Source: [Actinomadura] parvosata subsp. kistnae (lineage in GTDB: Bacteria > Actinomycetota > Actinomycetes > Streptosporangiales > Streptosporangiaceae). From it: a stretch of 64,000 nucleotides of DNA. Numbering within the stretch: position 1 is the stretch's first letter; each line of letters starts with the position of its first letter. Below, one piece after another: positions 25,996-35,185 of the stretch. The notes under the pieces were generated by a model. It had not been told where the DNA came from, did not search any database, and worked only from the letters and a program-made list of their open reading frames with translations. The translations under genes were made by a program, and so were the position numbers. The DNA is taken from NCBI RefSeq assembly GCF_900323885.1, contig NZ_OOHJ01000011.1:62001-126000 (forward strand). The letters are read 5' to 3'.

Positions 25996-27201
25996 TCAGT
26001 CCCAGCCCAGGCGCCGCTCCAGCAGCTCCTGCTGGGCCGGGTTGGCGGTCAGCCGCAGCGCCCGCTCGTCGGCCCGGCGGGCCTCGTCGTCGCGCCCGAG
26101 GTCGCGCAGCAGCTCGGCCCGGGTGGCGTGGAAGAGCGGGTAGCGCTCCAGCGCGCTTCCGAGATCGTCCAGCTCGGCCAGGGCCGCCTCCGGGCCCCGG
26201 ACGTGCCGCAGCGCGACGGCCCGGTGCAGCCGCGTGACCGGTGACGGCGCCACGTGCAGGAGCATGTCGTACAGCACGAGGATCTGCGCCCAGTCGGTCT
26301 CGGCGAACGACGCGGCCTCCGCGTGGCAGGCCACGATCGCCGCCTGGAGCTGGTACGGCCCGGGCCGGCGGTGGGCGCGGGCCGTACGCGTGAGCAGGGC
26401 AGTGGCCGCGGCGATGGCGTCGCGGTCCCAGAGCGAGCGGTCCTGGTCGGCCAGCAGCACCAGGCGGCCCCGCCCGTCGAAGCGGGCGGCGCCGCGGGCC
26501 CGGTGCAGCCGGATGAGCGCCAGCAGCCCGGCCGCCTCCGGCTCCTTCGGCATCAGGTTCACCAGCAGCGCGGCCAGCCATTCGGCCTCCTCCACCAGGT
26601 CGGGCGCCTGCGCCCGCTCGGCCGTGGTGGACAGGTACCCCTCGTTGAACAGCAGGTAGACCACCGCCAGCACCTCGCCCAGCCGCCCCGGCAGCTCCTC
26701 CTCCGGCGGGACGCGGTACGGGATGCCGGCCTCGCCGATCTTCCGCTTGGCGCGCGTGATGCGCTGCGCCACCGTGGACTCGGGCACCACGAACGCCGCG
26801 GCGATCTGCGCCGCCGACAGCCCGCACACCACGCGCAGCGTGAGCGCGATCTGCGCGGGCCGCGACAGCGCCGGGTGGCAGCAGGTGAAGATCAGCCGCA
26901 GCCGGTCGTCCCGTTCCGCCGGCACCGGCCAGGTGAGCCGGGCGAGCTTGGCCCGGTAGTTGGACTCGCGGCGCAGCACGTCGAGGCCGCGCCGCCGGGC
27001 CACGGTGAACAGCCACGCGTCCGGCCGGTCCGGCACGCCCTCGACCGGCCAGCGCCGCAACGCGGTCTCGACCGCGTCCTGCACCAGGTCCTCGGCGGCG
27101 GAGAAGTCACCCAGCAGCGACACCAGCGACGCGGCCAGCCGGCCCGCGTGCTCGCGCACCACCCGCGCCAGCACCTCCCGCCCGTCCGGCGCGTCACTCA
27201 T
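25996..27201 (-). CDS. ECF sigma factor with C-terminal TPR-like domain (ECF42 type)
   Basis: A sigma factor of about 401 residues. Region 2 includes DFSAAEDLVQDAVETALRRW; region 4 includes AAAFVVPESTVAQRITRAKR. A long C-terminal extension (FNEGYLSTTA, then helical repeats to ELLERRLGWD) matches the TPR-like domain of the ECF42 group. That group is known to be encoded beside YCII/DGPF proteins, as here, and has no classical anti-sigma factor. The ATG gives a family-like N-terminus; a GTG at 27240 is an alternative. The sequence between the YCII stop and this ATG also encodes a possible 17-residue peptide (MSGGTIGSAAPAGGSHE) whose stop overlaps the start. Confidence 0.88.
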   Translation of the reverse strand: MSDAPDGREVLARVVREHAGRLAASLVSLLGDFSAAEDLVQDAVETALRRWPVEGVPDRPDAWLFTVARRRGLDVLRRESNYRAKLARLTWPVPAERDDRLRLIFTCCHPALSRPAQIALTLRVVCGLSAAQIAAAFVVPESTVAQRITRAKRKIGEAGIPYRVPPEEELPGRLGEVLAVVYLLFNEGYLSTTAERAQAPDLVEEAEWLAALLVNLMPKEPEAAGLLALIRLHRARGAARFDGRGRLVLLADQDRSLWDRDAIAAATALLTRTARAHRRPGPYQLQAAIVACHAEAASFAETDWAQILVLYDMLLHVAPSPVTRLHRAVALRHVRGPEAALAELDDLGSALERYPLFHATRAELLRDLGRDDEARRADERALRLTANPAQQELLERRLGWD

Positions 27202-27243
27202 GAGAGCCGCCCGCCGGCGCGGCGCTCCCGATAGTGCCACCGC

Positions 27244-27582
27244 TCATGCGACGGGACGGATCTCCACGATCGGGCAGGCCGGCCACGAGCGGGCCACCCG
27301 CAGCGCCTCGTCCAGGTCCGCCACCTCGATCTCCGCGAACCCGCTCACCACCTCCTTGCCCTCCACGAACGGCCCGTCGGTGACCACCGGCTCCCCCTGG
27401 TCGAGCCGCATCGTGGTGGCGGTGTGCACCGGCGCCAGGTGCGTGTGATGGGTGATCTTGTCGGCGTGCTCGGCGAACCACCGGCCCACCGCCTCGTAGG
27501 CGTCCTGCCGCTCCAGCTCGCCCATCGCCTCCAGCTTCTGGGCGAACTGCTCCGTCTCGACGAACATCAGCACGTACTTCAC
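27244..27582 (-). CDS. YCII/DGPF-domain protein
   Basis: A 112-residue single-domain YCII-like protein, starting MKYVLMFVETEQFAQ and carrying the DGPF motif in TDGPFVEGKEVVSGF. These small ferredoxin-fold proteins accompany ECF42 sigma factors and are thought to be their target or accessory, with uncertain chemistry. It lies between the VOC gene and the sigma gene, all on one strand, so a three-gene operon is likely. Confidence 0.92.
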   Translation of the reverse strand: MKYVLMFVETEQFAQKLEAMGELERQDAYEAVGRWFAEHADKITHHTHLAPVHTATTMRLDQGEPVVTDGPFVEGKEVVSGFAEIEVADLDEALRVARSWPACPIVEIRPVA

Positions 27583-27609
27583 GATCGTCCTCCTCGGGTC
27601 TCGTGGTGG

Positions 27610-28008
27610 TCAGCTTGCCGGGAGCGCGGCGTACAGGTCGACGCCGTTGCCGTCCGGATCCGCGACCGTCGCGTAACGCATTCCCCAGAACGCGTCGAAC
27701 GGCTCGGCGATCCCGCGATGACCGGCCGCGACGAGCTCGGCGTACTTCGCGTCGACCGCGGCGGGCCCGTCGAGCTCGAAGCACAGCAGCGTGCGCGGCC
27801 CGCCGGTCGGGGCGCTCCAGCCCGGCAGGAACGGCGTGCGGAACCCTTCGGTGTCCAGCATGACGTGCAGCCCGTTCGGCAGGTCGCAGCCGGCGTGCTC
27901 GGGCGAGTGCTCGTCCACCTTGAACTCCAGGCCGAGCCGGGCGTAGAAGGCGATCGAGGCGTCCAGGTCGGACACCACGATGTCGATGGTGTTGAGTGCG
28001 GGGTACAT
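27610..28008 (-). CDS. VOC family (glyoxalase/bleomycin-resistance-like) protein
   Basis: A 132-residue VOC protein with paired beta-alpha-beta modules (NTIDIVVSDLDASIAFYARL and ATVADPDGNGVDLYAALP). Possible metal ligands are spread across both modules, but the substrate cannot be named. It is the first gene of the sigma/YCII operon. The ATG follows AAAGGAGCGCATC. Confidence 0.88.
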   Translation of the reverse strand: MYPALNTIDIVVSDLDASIAFYARLGLEFKVDEHSPEHAGCDLPNGLHVMLDTEGFRTPFLPGWSAPTGGPRTLLCFELDGPAAVDAKYAELVAAGHRGIAEPFDAFWGMRYATVADPDGNGVDLYAALPAS

Positions 28009-28143
28009 GATGCGCTCCTTTCGATGGTCCTCACCTTGGAGACGATCGGCCGGGTCCCCGATACGACACCTTCACCCCGCGCTTTAAAACGATCTACCGG
28101 GCGGAGGGAACGACTACGGGCCGGGGGCAGGGAGGGGACCGGC

Positions 28144-29982
28144 GTGTGCGGGATCAGCGGATGGGTGGACTTCGAGCGCGACCTGCGGCAGGAACGCGAG
28201 ATCGCGCAGGAGATGACCGACACGATGGCCTGCCGCGGGCCCGACGACCAGGGGTTGTGGATCGCCCCGCACGCCGCCGTCGGCCACCGCCGGCTGGCGA
28301 TCATCGATCTCGCCGGTGGCCGCCAGCCCATGGTGGCCGAGGGCGAGGAGGGCGAGACGGCCGTCCTGAGCTACAGCGGCGAGGTGTACAACTTCGAGGA
28401 GCTGCGGGCCGAGCTGTCCGCCCGCGGCCACCGCTTCCGCACCCGCAGCGACACCGAGGTCGTGCTGCGCGCCTACCTCGAATGGGGCGAGGACCTGGCC
28501 GGGCACCTCAACGGCATGTACGCCTTCGCCGTCTGGGACGCCCGTTCCGAGGAGCTGCTGCTGGTGCGCGACCGCATGGGCATCAAGCCGCTCTACTACT
28601 ACCCGACGCCGCACGGCGTGCTGTTCGGCTCGGAGCCGAAGGCGATCCTCGCCAACCCGCTCGCCCAGCGCGTGCTCGACGCCGGCGGGCTGCGCGAGCT
28701 GCTGTCGTTCGTCAAGACGCCGGAGCACGGCATCTTCTCCGGCATGTACGAGGTCCGCCCCGGCCAGGTCGTCAAGGTGAGCCGGGACGGCATCGGCAAG
28801 CGGCGTTACTGGCGGCTCGACGCGCGCGAGCACGCCGACGACGTCCGCCGGACCGTCGAGACCGTCCGCGGCCTGCTGGACGACATCGTCGCCCGCCAGC
28901 TCATCAGCGACGTGCCTTTGTGCGCGCTGCTGTCGGGCGGCCTGGACTCCAGCCTGATCACCGCCCTGGCCGCCAGGCTGCTGCGGGAGCAGGGGCTGGG
29001 GTCCGTGCGCTCGTTCTCGGTCGACTTCGCCGGCTACACGGAGAACTTCAAGCCCGACCTGACCCGCTCCACCCCCGACACCCCGTACGTGCACGAGCTC
29101 GCCCGGCACGCCCGCGTGGACCACACGGACATCGTGCTGGACTCATCCGAGCTGATGGACCCGGCGGTGCGGGCGGCCGTGCTGCGCGCCCGTGACCTGC
29201 CCATGGGCATCGGCGACATGGACAGCTCGCTCTACCTGCTGTTCAAGGCGATCCGCGGCCACTCCACGGTGGCGTTGTCGGGCGAGTCGGCCGACGAGGT
29301 GTTCGGCGGCTACCGGTGGTTCCACGACCGGGAGGCGGTCGAGGCCGGCACGTTCCCGTGGCTGGCCTCGGCGGCGACCGCCGCGCACTCCGGCGCCGAG
29401 CTGCTGCTCAGGGACGACGTGGCGCGGCTCGCCAACCTGCGGGGCTACCGGGACGAGCGGTACCGGGAGGCGCTGGCCGAGGTGCCGCGGCTGCCCGGCG
29501 AGAGCGGGCACGAGCGGCGCATGCGGGAGGTCGGCTACCTGCACCTGACCCGGTTCGTGCAGATCCTGCTCGACCGCAAGGACCGGATGAGCATGGCGGT
29601 GGGGCTGGAGGTGCGGGTGCCGTTCTGCGACCACCGGCTGGTGGAGTACGTCTTCAACGTGCCCTGGGCGATGAAGACGTTCGACGGGCGGGAGAAGAGC
29701 CTGCTGCGGGCGGCCGGGGCCGACCTGCTGCCCGACAGCATCCTGCAGCGGGTCAAGAGCCCGTACCCGGCCACCCAGGACCCCTCCTACGACCGGGCGC
29801 TGCACGGGCGGGCGGCGGAGCTGCTCCAGCGCCCGGACTCCCCGGCCGCCGCGCTGGTCGACTGGGACCGGGCCCGCGAGATCGCCGCCGGGCCGCCGTC
29901 CCCGGCGAGCCGGGCGGCGCTGGAGCGGCTGCTCCAGCTCGACCGGTGGCTACGGCAGTACCGGGTCGAGCTGGCCCTGTGA
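28144..29982 (+). CDS. asnB: Asparagine synthase (glutamine-hydrolysing)
   Basis: A 612-residue class II amidotransferase. After removal of the initiator (GTG) the catalytic Cys is exposed in CGISGWVDF. Glutaminase motifs include RGPDDQGLW and GHRRLAIIDL. The synthetase domain starts with the pyrophosphate loop LLSGGLDSSL near residue 260 and has SGESADEVFGGY and RKDRMSMAVGLEVRVPF. It converts aspartate, glutamine and ATP to asparagine. Some AsnB relatives amidate other substrates such as cell-wall peptides or antibiotics, which cannot be excluded. The start follows GGGAGGGG. Confidence 0.93.
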   Translation: MCGISGWVDFERDLRQEREIAQEMTDTMACRGPDDQGLWIAPHAAVGHRRLAIIDLAGGRQPMVAEGEEGETAVLSYSGEVYNFEELRAELSARGHRFRTRSDTEVVLRAYLEWGEDLAGHLNGMYAFAVWDARSEELLLVRDRMGIKPLYYYPTPHGVLFGSEPKAILANPLAQRVLDAGGLRELLSFVKTPEHGIFSGMYEVRPGQVVKVSRDGIGKRRYWRLDAREHADDVRRTVETVRGLLDDIVARQLISDVPLCALLSGGLDSSLITALAARLLREQGLGSVRSFSVDFAGYTENFKPDLTRSTPDTPYVHELARHARVDHTDIVLDSSELMDPAVRAAVLRARDLPMGIGDMDSSLYLLFKAIRGHSTVALSGESADEVFGGYRWFHDREAVEAGTFPWLASAATAAHSGAELLLRDDVARLANLRGYRDERYREALAEVPRLPGESGHERRMREVGYLHLTRFVQILLDRKDRMSMAVGLEVRVPFCDHRLVEYVFNVPWAMKTFDGREKSLLRAAGADLLPDSILQRVKSPYPATQDPSYDRALHGRAAELLQRPDSPAAALVDWDRAREIAAGPPSPASRAALERLLQLDRWLRQYRVELAL

Positions 29983-29987
29983 ACCCT

Positions 29988-30779
29988 TCACTGGCACTTG
30001 CCGACGAGCCAGGAGCGCAGCTGGGCCGGGTAGTCGGTGGCGATGCGCCGGGCGCCGCTCTGGAGCGCCGCCTTCCACGCGCTCTCGTTCAGCGTCCAGG
30101 AGGGCGGCGGCTCCTCCCACTTGGTGACGTCGGGCCAGACCGGGCCGCCGCTGAGCACCTGCGTCATGCCGGCGGCCGTCACCCGGCTCTTGAGCTCGGC
30201 GGCGATGCCGCTGTCGTGGGAGTACAGGATGATCTCCTGTGACCGGTAGTTCTCGCGGACGGGGTCGAGGACCTCGGCCCAGGCCCGCGCCTTGATGGCG
30301 GCGTCGGAGTTGAACAGCGACTGCCGGGCCTCCGGCTTGATCTCCACCAGCCCGATCATGCCGGCCGACCGCATCGCGGCCAGCCACTCGCGGAAGGTGT
30401 GGACGGTCTCGCCCGCGAACGGGCCACGCGTGATGGTGCGGCCCTGGAGCTTGGTGTCGCCGCTGGCCCACCAGATCTCGGTGATGTTCTTCTTCGTGCC
30501 GGTCAGGCCCCACGTGGAGGTGTTGTGCCACATGACGCCCTTGGTGCCGTTCTTGGTGAGCTGCAGGTCGGCTTCGACGCCCGCCGCTCCCCAGCTCTTG
30601 TACTGGCGGATGGCCGTGGGGTTGTTGGGCTGGCGGATCTGGTCGCGTTCCCAGGCGTTGGCGCCGGTGGGGTAGCCGCCGTGCCCGAAGATCTGGGGGC
30701 AGGCGGGCAGGGCGGCGGGGGCGGGGGAAGGGGCGGTGAGTAACGAGGCGAGCAGCAACGCGGCGAGTGGGGCGGCCAC
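29988..30779 (-). CDS. Secreted GDPD-like phosphodiesterase
   Basis: A 263-residue exported protein. The N-terminus is a signal peptide (LAALLLASLLTAPSPAPAAL). The core follows the glycerophosphodiester phosphodiesterase pattern: GHGGYP, AGVEADLQLTKNG, MWHNTSTW and GLVEIKPEA. Family members use such His/Glu/Asp sites to bind a metal and cleave phosphodiesters. The usual HRG start motif is HGG here, so activity is not certain. The GTG start follows AAAGG by 6 bases. It converges on asnB with only 5 bases between stops. Confidence 0.82.
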   Translation of the reverse strand: MAAPLAALLLASLLTAPSPAPAALPACPQIFGHGGYPTGANAWERDQIRQPNNPTAIRQYKSWGAAGVEADLQLTKNGTKGVMWHNTSTWGLTGTKKNITEIWWASGDTKLQGRTITRGPFAGETVHTFREWLAAMRSAGMIGLVEIKPEARQSLFNSDAAIKARAWAEVLDPVRENYRSQEIILYSHDSGIAAELKSRVTAAGMTQVLSGGPVWPDVTKWEEPPPSWTLNESAWKAALQSGARRIATDYPAQLRSWLVGKCQ

Positions 30780-30839
30780 AGGACACCTTTCGATCTTGGG
30801 GTCGGCTCACCGTACTCTCGCGGTCTCGACCGCCTCCGG

Positions 30840-31877
30840 TCAAGATCGTGATGGCGGGGCGGTGGAGCGGCGGGTCACGAGGGTCGGCGTGACGGAGAAG
30901 CGCACGGCGGAGGTGCGGCCGTCGATGCGTTCGAGCAGCAGCCGGCCGGCGGTCTTGCCCATGACGGCGCCGTCCTGGTCGACACTGGTCAGCGCGATGT
31001 GGGCGAGGCCGCTCATGCGGGCGTTGTCGTAGCCGGCCACGGAGACGTCGCCGGGCACGGTCAGGCCCGCCTCGTGGACGGCGGCGAGCGCGCCGAAGGC
31101 GGCTCCGTCGGCGCCGGCGAAGATGGCGGTGGGCCGGGGGTCGCGGGCCAGGAGCTGGCGGGCGCCCTCGTAGCCACCCTCCTCGCTGTAGGAGGTGGCG
31201 GCGACGGCGATGTGGGCGGCCAGGCCGTGCTCGGTCATGACGCGTTCGTAGGTTCGCGCCCGGATGGTCTGCAGCAGGGCCGCGGCGCGGCCGGGCAGGT
31301 CGTCCTTCTGGGTGATGTGCCCGATGCGGCGGTGCCCGAGCGCGATGAGGTGCTCGACCACCAGCTCGGCGCCGACCTCGTCGTCGTCGAGCACGCAGTC
31401 GTAGACGGCGGAGCGGTCGTGCCGGCCGAGCACGACGGTGGGGGTGTCCCTGGCCAGCTGTTCGAGCTGGGCCTTGGCGCAGCAGGGCGCGACCCAGAGG
31501 ATGCCGTCGACCTGCCGGTCCACCAGGGCGTCGCCGGCGCGGCGCTCGGCGGCCGGGTCCTGGCCGCCGCTCTGCACCATGATGGCCTGGTAGCCGCTGG
31601 CGGAGATCTCCTCGGTGAGGCCGTCGAGGATGTCGGCGAAGAACGGGTTGCGGATGTGCGGCAGCAGCACGCCGATGGTGAAGGTGCGGCCGCGCATGGC
31701 CCGGGCGGCGTGGTGGGGGCGGTAGCCGAGCTCGTCGATGGCGGCCTGCACCTTGACGCGCATGGCCTCGCTGACCCCGTACGCGTTGCGCACCACCTTC
31801 GACACGGCGGTGGTGGACACCTGCGCGTGCCTGGCCACGTCGGTGATGGTCACCCTGCGGCGGTCTCGCGCGACCAT
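30840..31877 (-). CDS. LacI family transcriptional repressor
   Basis: A 345-residue repressor with the helix-turn-helix VTITDVARHAQVSTTAVSKV at the N-terminus, a hinge (GYRPHHAARAMRGR) and a periplasmic-binding-protein-like ligand domain. It is divergent from a sugar importer and rhamnosidase operon whose leader carries an AAACGTTT palindrome, the usual LacI-type core. It therefore probably represses that operon in response to rhamnose or a rhamnoside. ATG was chosen because AGGAAAGG lies upstream; a longer reading adds 24 atypical residues. Confidence 0.92.
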   Translation of the reverse strand: MVARDRRRVTITDVARHAQVSTTAVSKVVRNAYGVSEAMRVKVQAAIDELGYRPHHAARAMRGRTFTIGVLLPHIRNPFFADILDGLTEEISASGYQAIMVQSGGQDPAAERRAGDALVDRQVDGILWVAPCCAKAQLEQLARDTPTVVLGRHDRSAVYDCVLDDDEVGAELVVEHLIALGHRRIGHITQKDDLPGRAAALLQTIRARTYERVMTEHGLAAHIAVAATSYSEEGGYEGARQLLARDPRPTAIFAGADGAAFGALAAVHEAGLTVPGDVSVAGYDNARMSGLAHIALTSVDQDGAVMGKTAGRLLLERIDGRTSAVRFSVTPTLVTRRSTAPPSRS

Positions 31878-31948
31878 GTGCTGCCTTTCCTCGACCCCGA
31901 CAAGCCCCATCGGATTGTACGGGCCGCACGCGCCGGACGGTATGGGCA

Positions 31949-32113
31949 ACGTTATTCATCTCATCCCAGCAGGTGCCGGTGGTTACCACGGTGGTCACGC
32001 ATCACGATTGGGGTTCGTTCCCCAAAATCACCCTTGACGCCCTATCAGGTAACGCCTACGTTAACTGCCATCGGGGGGCTCTTAAAACGTTTCAACGAAT
32101 CCGGAGGGGCGTT
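31949..32113 (+). promoter_or_regulatory. Promoter and LacI-type operator of the rhamnoside operon
   Basis: TTGACG (32034-32039), a 17-base spacer and TACGTT (32057-32062) form a near-consensus promoter. The palindrome TTAAAACGTTTCAA (32082-32095) lies about 15-25 bases after the likely start point, as expected for a LacI-type repressor. Farther upstream are TTGGGG-N6-CCCCAA (32008-32025), ACCACGGTGGT (31985-31995) and an AACGTT core at about 31949-31957, which could be extra sites. On the other strand TACAAT at 31919-31914 may be the repressor's own -10. Confidence 0.82.
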
Positions 32114-33424
32114 GTGAAGACCTCGCACCGCGTACTGGGAGCGGCTCTGGCCGCTCTCACGGTGGCGGCCCTGACCTCGTGCGGCTCGGGCTCCGGCGCC
32201 GGGTCGGGAGCCGCGGACGGCTCCGTCACCTTGAAGTTCCTCGTCGACAACAGCCAGGCGACGGTGGACACCGCCAAGGCTCTCGCCGACGCCTTCATGA
32301 AGGCCAACCCCACCATCAAGATCGAGACCGAGACCCGGCCCGGCGGCAGCGAGGGCGACAACATCATCAAGACCCGCCTCTCCACGGGCGACATGTCGGA
32401 TGTGTTCTGGTACAACTCCGGGTCGCTGCTCCAGGCGCTCAACCCGGCGCAGACCCTCGTCGACCTGACCGGCGACCCCGTGCTGCAGAACGTGCAGAAG
32501 GACTTCCTGCCCGTGGTGAGCCAGGACGGCAAGGTGTACGGCGTGCCCGCCGGCACCGCCATGGGCGGCGGCATCCTCTACAACCGCAAGGTCTACGAGC
32601 AGCTCAAGCTGGAGGTGCCGAAGACCTGGGATGCGTTCATGGCCAACAACGCCAAGATCAAGGCGGCCGGGATCGCGCCGGTGATCGGCACGTACAAGGA
32701 CACCTGGACCTCCCAGCTCTTCGTGCTGGGCGACTACTACAACGTGCAGGCGGCCGTGCCGACCTTCGCGCAGGACTACACGGCCAACAAGGCCAAGTTC
32801 GCCACCACCCCGGCCGCGACGGCGGGCTTCCAGCACCTGGCGGACGTGCACGCCAAGGGCTACATGCAGGAGGGCTTCGGCTCGGCCACCAACGACCAGG
32901 GCATGAAGCTGCTGGTCGAGGGCAAGGGCGCGCACTACCCGATGCTCAGCGCCCAGCTCCCGCCGCTGGTGGCCACCATGCCGCAGGCCGCCACCGACGT
33001 CGGCTTCTTCGGCATCCCCGGCACCGACGCCGCCAAGAACGGCGCCACCATCTGGGAGCCGGCCGGCATCTACATCCCCAAGACCACCGAGAACCTCGAC
33101 GCGGCCAAGAAGTTCCTGGCCTTCGTCGCCTCGCCGGCCGGGGCCGACGCGGTCAACACGGCCGTGCCGCCCGCGGGGCCGTACCGGATCAACGGGGCCA
33201 AGCTGCCCGAGGACGCCATCCAGGCGGCCAAGGACCTCCAGGTGTACGTGGACGAGGGCCGCACCGCGCCCGCGCTGGAGTTCGTCTCGCCGGTCAAGGG
33301 CCCGTCGCTGGAGCAGATCACGGTCGCCGTCGGCTCCGGGCTGACGCCGCCCGCCGAGGGCGCCGCCCAGTACGACAAGGACGTGGAGAAGCAGGCCAAG
33401 CAGCTGGGGCTCGCGGGGTGGTGA
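32114..33424 (+). CDS. Sugar ABC transporter substrate-binding lipoprotein
   Basis: A 436-residue extracellular solute-binding protein with lipobox ALTSCG near residue 20. It shows VTLKFLVDNSQATVDTAKAL, VFWYNSGSLLQAL and GGGILYNRKVYEQLKLEVPK. It leads the operon with two permeases and a GH78 enzyme, so the ligand is probably a rhamnose-containing glycoside. The GTG start follows GGAGGGGC. Its TGA overlaps the next GTG. Confidence 0.9.
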   Translation: MKTSHRVLGAALAALTVAALTSCGSGSGAGSGAADGSVTLKFLVDNSQATVDTAKALADAFMKANPTIKIETETRPGGSEGDNIIKTRLSTGDMSDVFWYNSGSLLQALNPAQTLVDLTGDPVLQNVQKDFLPVVSQDGKVYGVPAGTAMGGGILYNRKVYEQLKLEVPKTWDAFMANNAKIKAAGIAPVIGTYKDTWTSQLFVLGDYYNVQAAVPTFAQDYTANKAKFATTPAATAGFQHLADVHAKGYMQEGFGSATNDQGMKLLVEGKGAHYPMLSAQLPPLVATMPQAATDVGFFGIPGTDAAKNGATIWEPAGIYIPKTTENLDAAKKFLAFVASPAGADAVNTAVPPAGPYRINGAKLPEDAIQAAKDLQVYVDEGRTAPALEFVSPVKGPSLEQITVAVGSGLTPPAEGAAQYDKDVEKQAKQLGLAGW

Positions 33425-34353
33425 CGCAGCAGGAGACCGGGCCCCGCACGGGGTCCGGCACGCCCACCGGGAAGGGGCACGCCCGCCCGGCGGCCCGCCG
33501 CAGGTCCGCCTACCCGTACGCGCTGTACCTGCCGGCCGCCGTGGTCTTCGTGGTGATCTTCCTGGTGCCGACGGCGATGGCGTTCTACTTCGCGCTGACC
33601 CGCTGGACGTTGTTCGACAGCGAGTTCGTGGGCCTGCAGAACTTCCGCGACTTCCTGGCCGAGCAGAACCTGCGCATCGGCTTCCAGAACACCATCATCT
33701 ACGCGGTCGTCACCAGCGGCCTGAAGGTGGTGCTCGGGCTGCTGCTCGGCGTGCTGCTGACCAGCAGGCTGAAGGTGCGCGGGTTCCTGCGCTCGGTGGT
33801 GTTCTTCCCGACCCTGGTCTCCACGGTCGCGGTCGGCATCACCTTCGCGATGCTGCTCAAGCCGCAGACCGGCCTGGTCAACCAGGCGCTGGCGCTGGTC
33901 GGCATCGACGGCCGCGACTGGCTGGGCGACGCCGCCACGGCGCTGCTGTCGGTGGCGCTGGTGGACGTGTGGAAGGGCGTCGGCCTGGCCACCGTCATCT
34001 ACATCGCCGGCATCATGTCGATCCCGACCGAGTACTACCAGGCCGTCGCGGTGGACGGCGGCGGCGCCTGGCACCGCTTCCGCCACGTCACGCTCCCCTT
34101 GAGCTGGCCGGCCACCTACTCGGTGATCATCCTGTCGTTCATCGGCGGCCTGCGCTCCTTCGACCTCATCTGGACGATGACCCGCGGCGGGCCCGGCTTC
34201 ACCAGCGACACCATCGCCTCGATCATCTACAAGCAGTACCAGGCCGGTTTCTTCGGCCTCTCGACCGCCGGGAACGTGATCCTGTTCCTGGTCGTCACCG
34301 CCATCGCCGTCCCGCTCAACTACTACCTGGGCAAGAGGCAGGTCGCCGCATGA
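33421..34353 (+). CDS. MalF-like sugar ABC transporter permease
   Basis: A 310-residue inner-membrane permease with six likely spans and the EAA loop YYQAVAVDGGGAWHRFRHV. It starts with a basic tail rich in Gly, Thr and Arg. The start overlaps the binding-protein stop as GTGA (a GTG codon one triplet earlier is equally possible), and its stop overlaps the next gene as ATGA, so all three subunits are translationally coupled. Confidence 0.92.
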   Translation: MTQQETGPRTGSGTPTGKGHARPAARRRSAYPYALYLPAAVVFVVIFLVPTAMAFYFALTRWTLFDSEFVGLQNFRDFLAEQNLRIGFQNTIIYAVVTSGLKVVLGLLLGVLLTSRLKVRGFLRSVVFFPTLVSTVAVGITFAMLLKPQTGLVNQALALVGIDGRDWLGDAATALLSVALVDVWKGVGLATVIYIAGIMSIPTEYYQAVAVDGGGAWHRFRHVTLPLSWPATYSVIILSFIGGLRSFDLIWTMTRGGPGFTSDTIASIIYKQYQAGFFGLSTAGNVILFLVVTAIAVPLNYYLGKRQVAA

Positions 34354-35177
34354 GAGCAGTCCGCAGGCTCGGCGCGGAAGCCGTCGCGCTGGTGCTGGCC
34401 ACCGTGATCTTCCTGGTCCCGTTCGCGCTCATGCTGCTGACCGCCGTCAAGGACCAGACGCAGGCCGTCGACCTCGACTTCGCCTGGCCGACGAGCTGGC
34501 CCGTGGTGGAGAACTTTCTGGCGGTGATCGAGGCCCGCGATTACATCCTGCTGCGCGCCTACGTCAACAGCACGATCATCACCGTCGCCTCGGTGACCCT
34601 CCTGGTGATCTTCGGCGCGATGGCCGCGTTCGTGCTCCAAAGACGCCCCGGCAAGGTCGCCAGGCTGGCCGACTTCCTGGTGCTGTCGGGGCTGATCATC
34701 CCGCCCGCCGTGGTGCCGACCATCTGGCTGCTGCAGGCGCTCGGGCTGTTCAAGACGCTGCCCGGGATGATCCTGGCGGAGGTGGCCTTCCACCTGTCGT
34801 TCGCGATGCTGCTGTTCCGGGCGTTCATCGCGGCCATCCCGCGCGAGCTGGACGAGGCCGCCCAGATCGACGGCTGCAGCGGCTTCCGGTTGTTCTTCCG
34901 GGTGATCTTCCCGCTGCTGCGGCCGGTGACCATCACGGTCATCCTGGTCAGCTCGGTCAACATCTTCAACGACTTCGTCAACCCGCTCTACCTGCTGCCC
35001 GGCGACGAGAACGCCACCGTGCAGGTCACCCTCTACAACTTCCAGAGCCAGTACAACACCCAGTGGAACCTGCTGTTCATGGACATCGTCCTGATCACGA
35101 TCCCGCCGCTGATCCTGTTCGTCTTCTTCAACCGCAAGATCGTCGCCGGGATGACCGCCGGCGCCATCAAGGGCTAA
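34350..35177 (+). CDS. MalG-like sugar ABC transporter permease
   Basis: A 275-residue permease with six likely spans. The EAA loop is ELDEAAQIDGCSGFRLFFRV. It pairs with the preceding MalF-like protein. No ATPase is encoded in the operon, as in the alpha-glucan locus, so a shared MsiK-type ATPase is likely. The GH78 gene follows after 8 bases. Confidence 0.92.
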   Translation: MRAVRRLGAEAVALVLATVIFLVPFALMLLTAVKDQTQAVDLDFAWPTSWPVVENFLAVIEARDYILLRAYVNSTIITVASVTLLVIFGAMAAFVLQRRPGKVARLADFLVLSGLIIPPAVVPTIWLLQALGLFKTLPGMILAEVAFHLSFAMLLFRAFIAAIPRELDEAAQIDGCSGFRLFFRVIFPLLRPVTITVILVSSVNIFNDFVNPLYLLPGDENATVQVTLYNFQSQYNTQWNLLFMDIVLITIPPLILFVFFNRKIVAGMTAGAIKG

Positions 35178-35185
35178 GGAGCACC

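Noticed and set aside
23261..29982. Specialised-metabolite gene cluster, suggested by P450 and asparagine synthetase
   Set aside because: No polyketide, peptide, terpene or RiPP core enzyme occurs; the two genes are separated by unrelated PPK2 and sigma genes.
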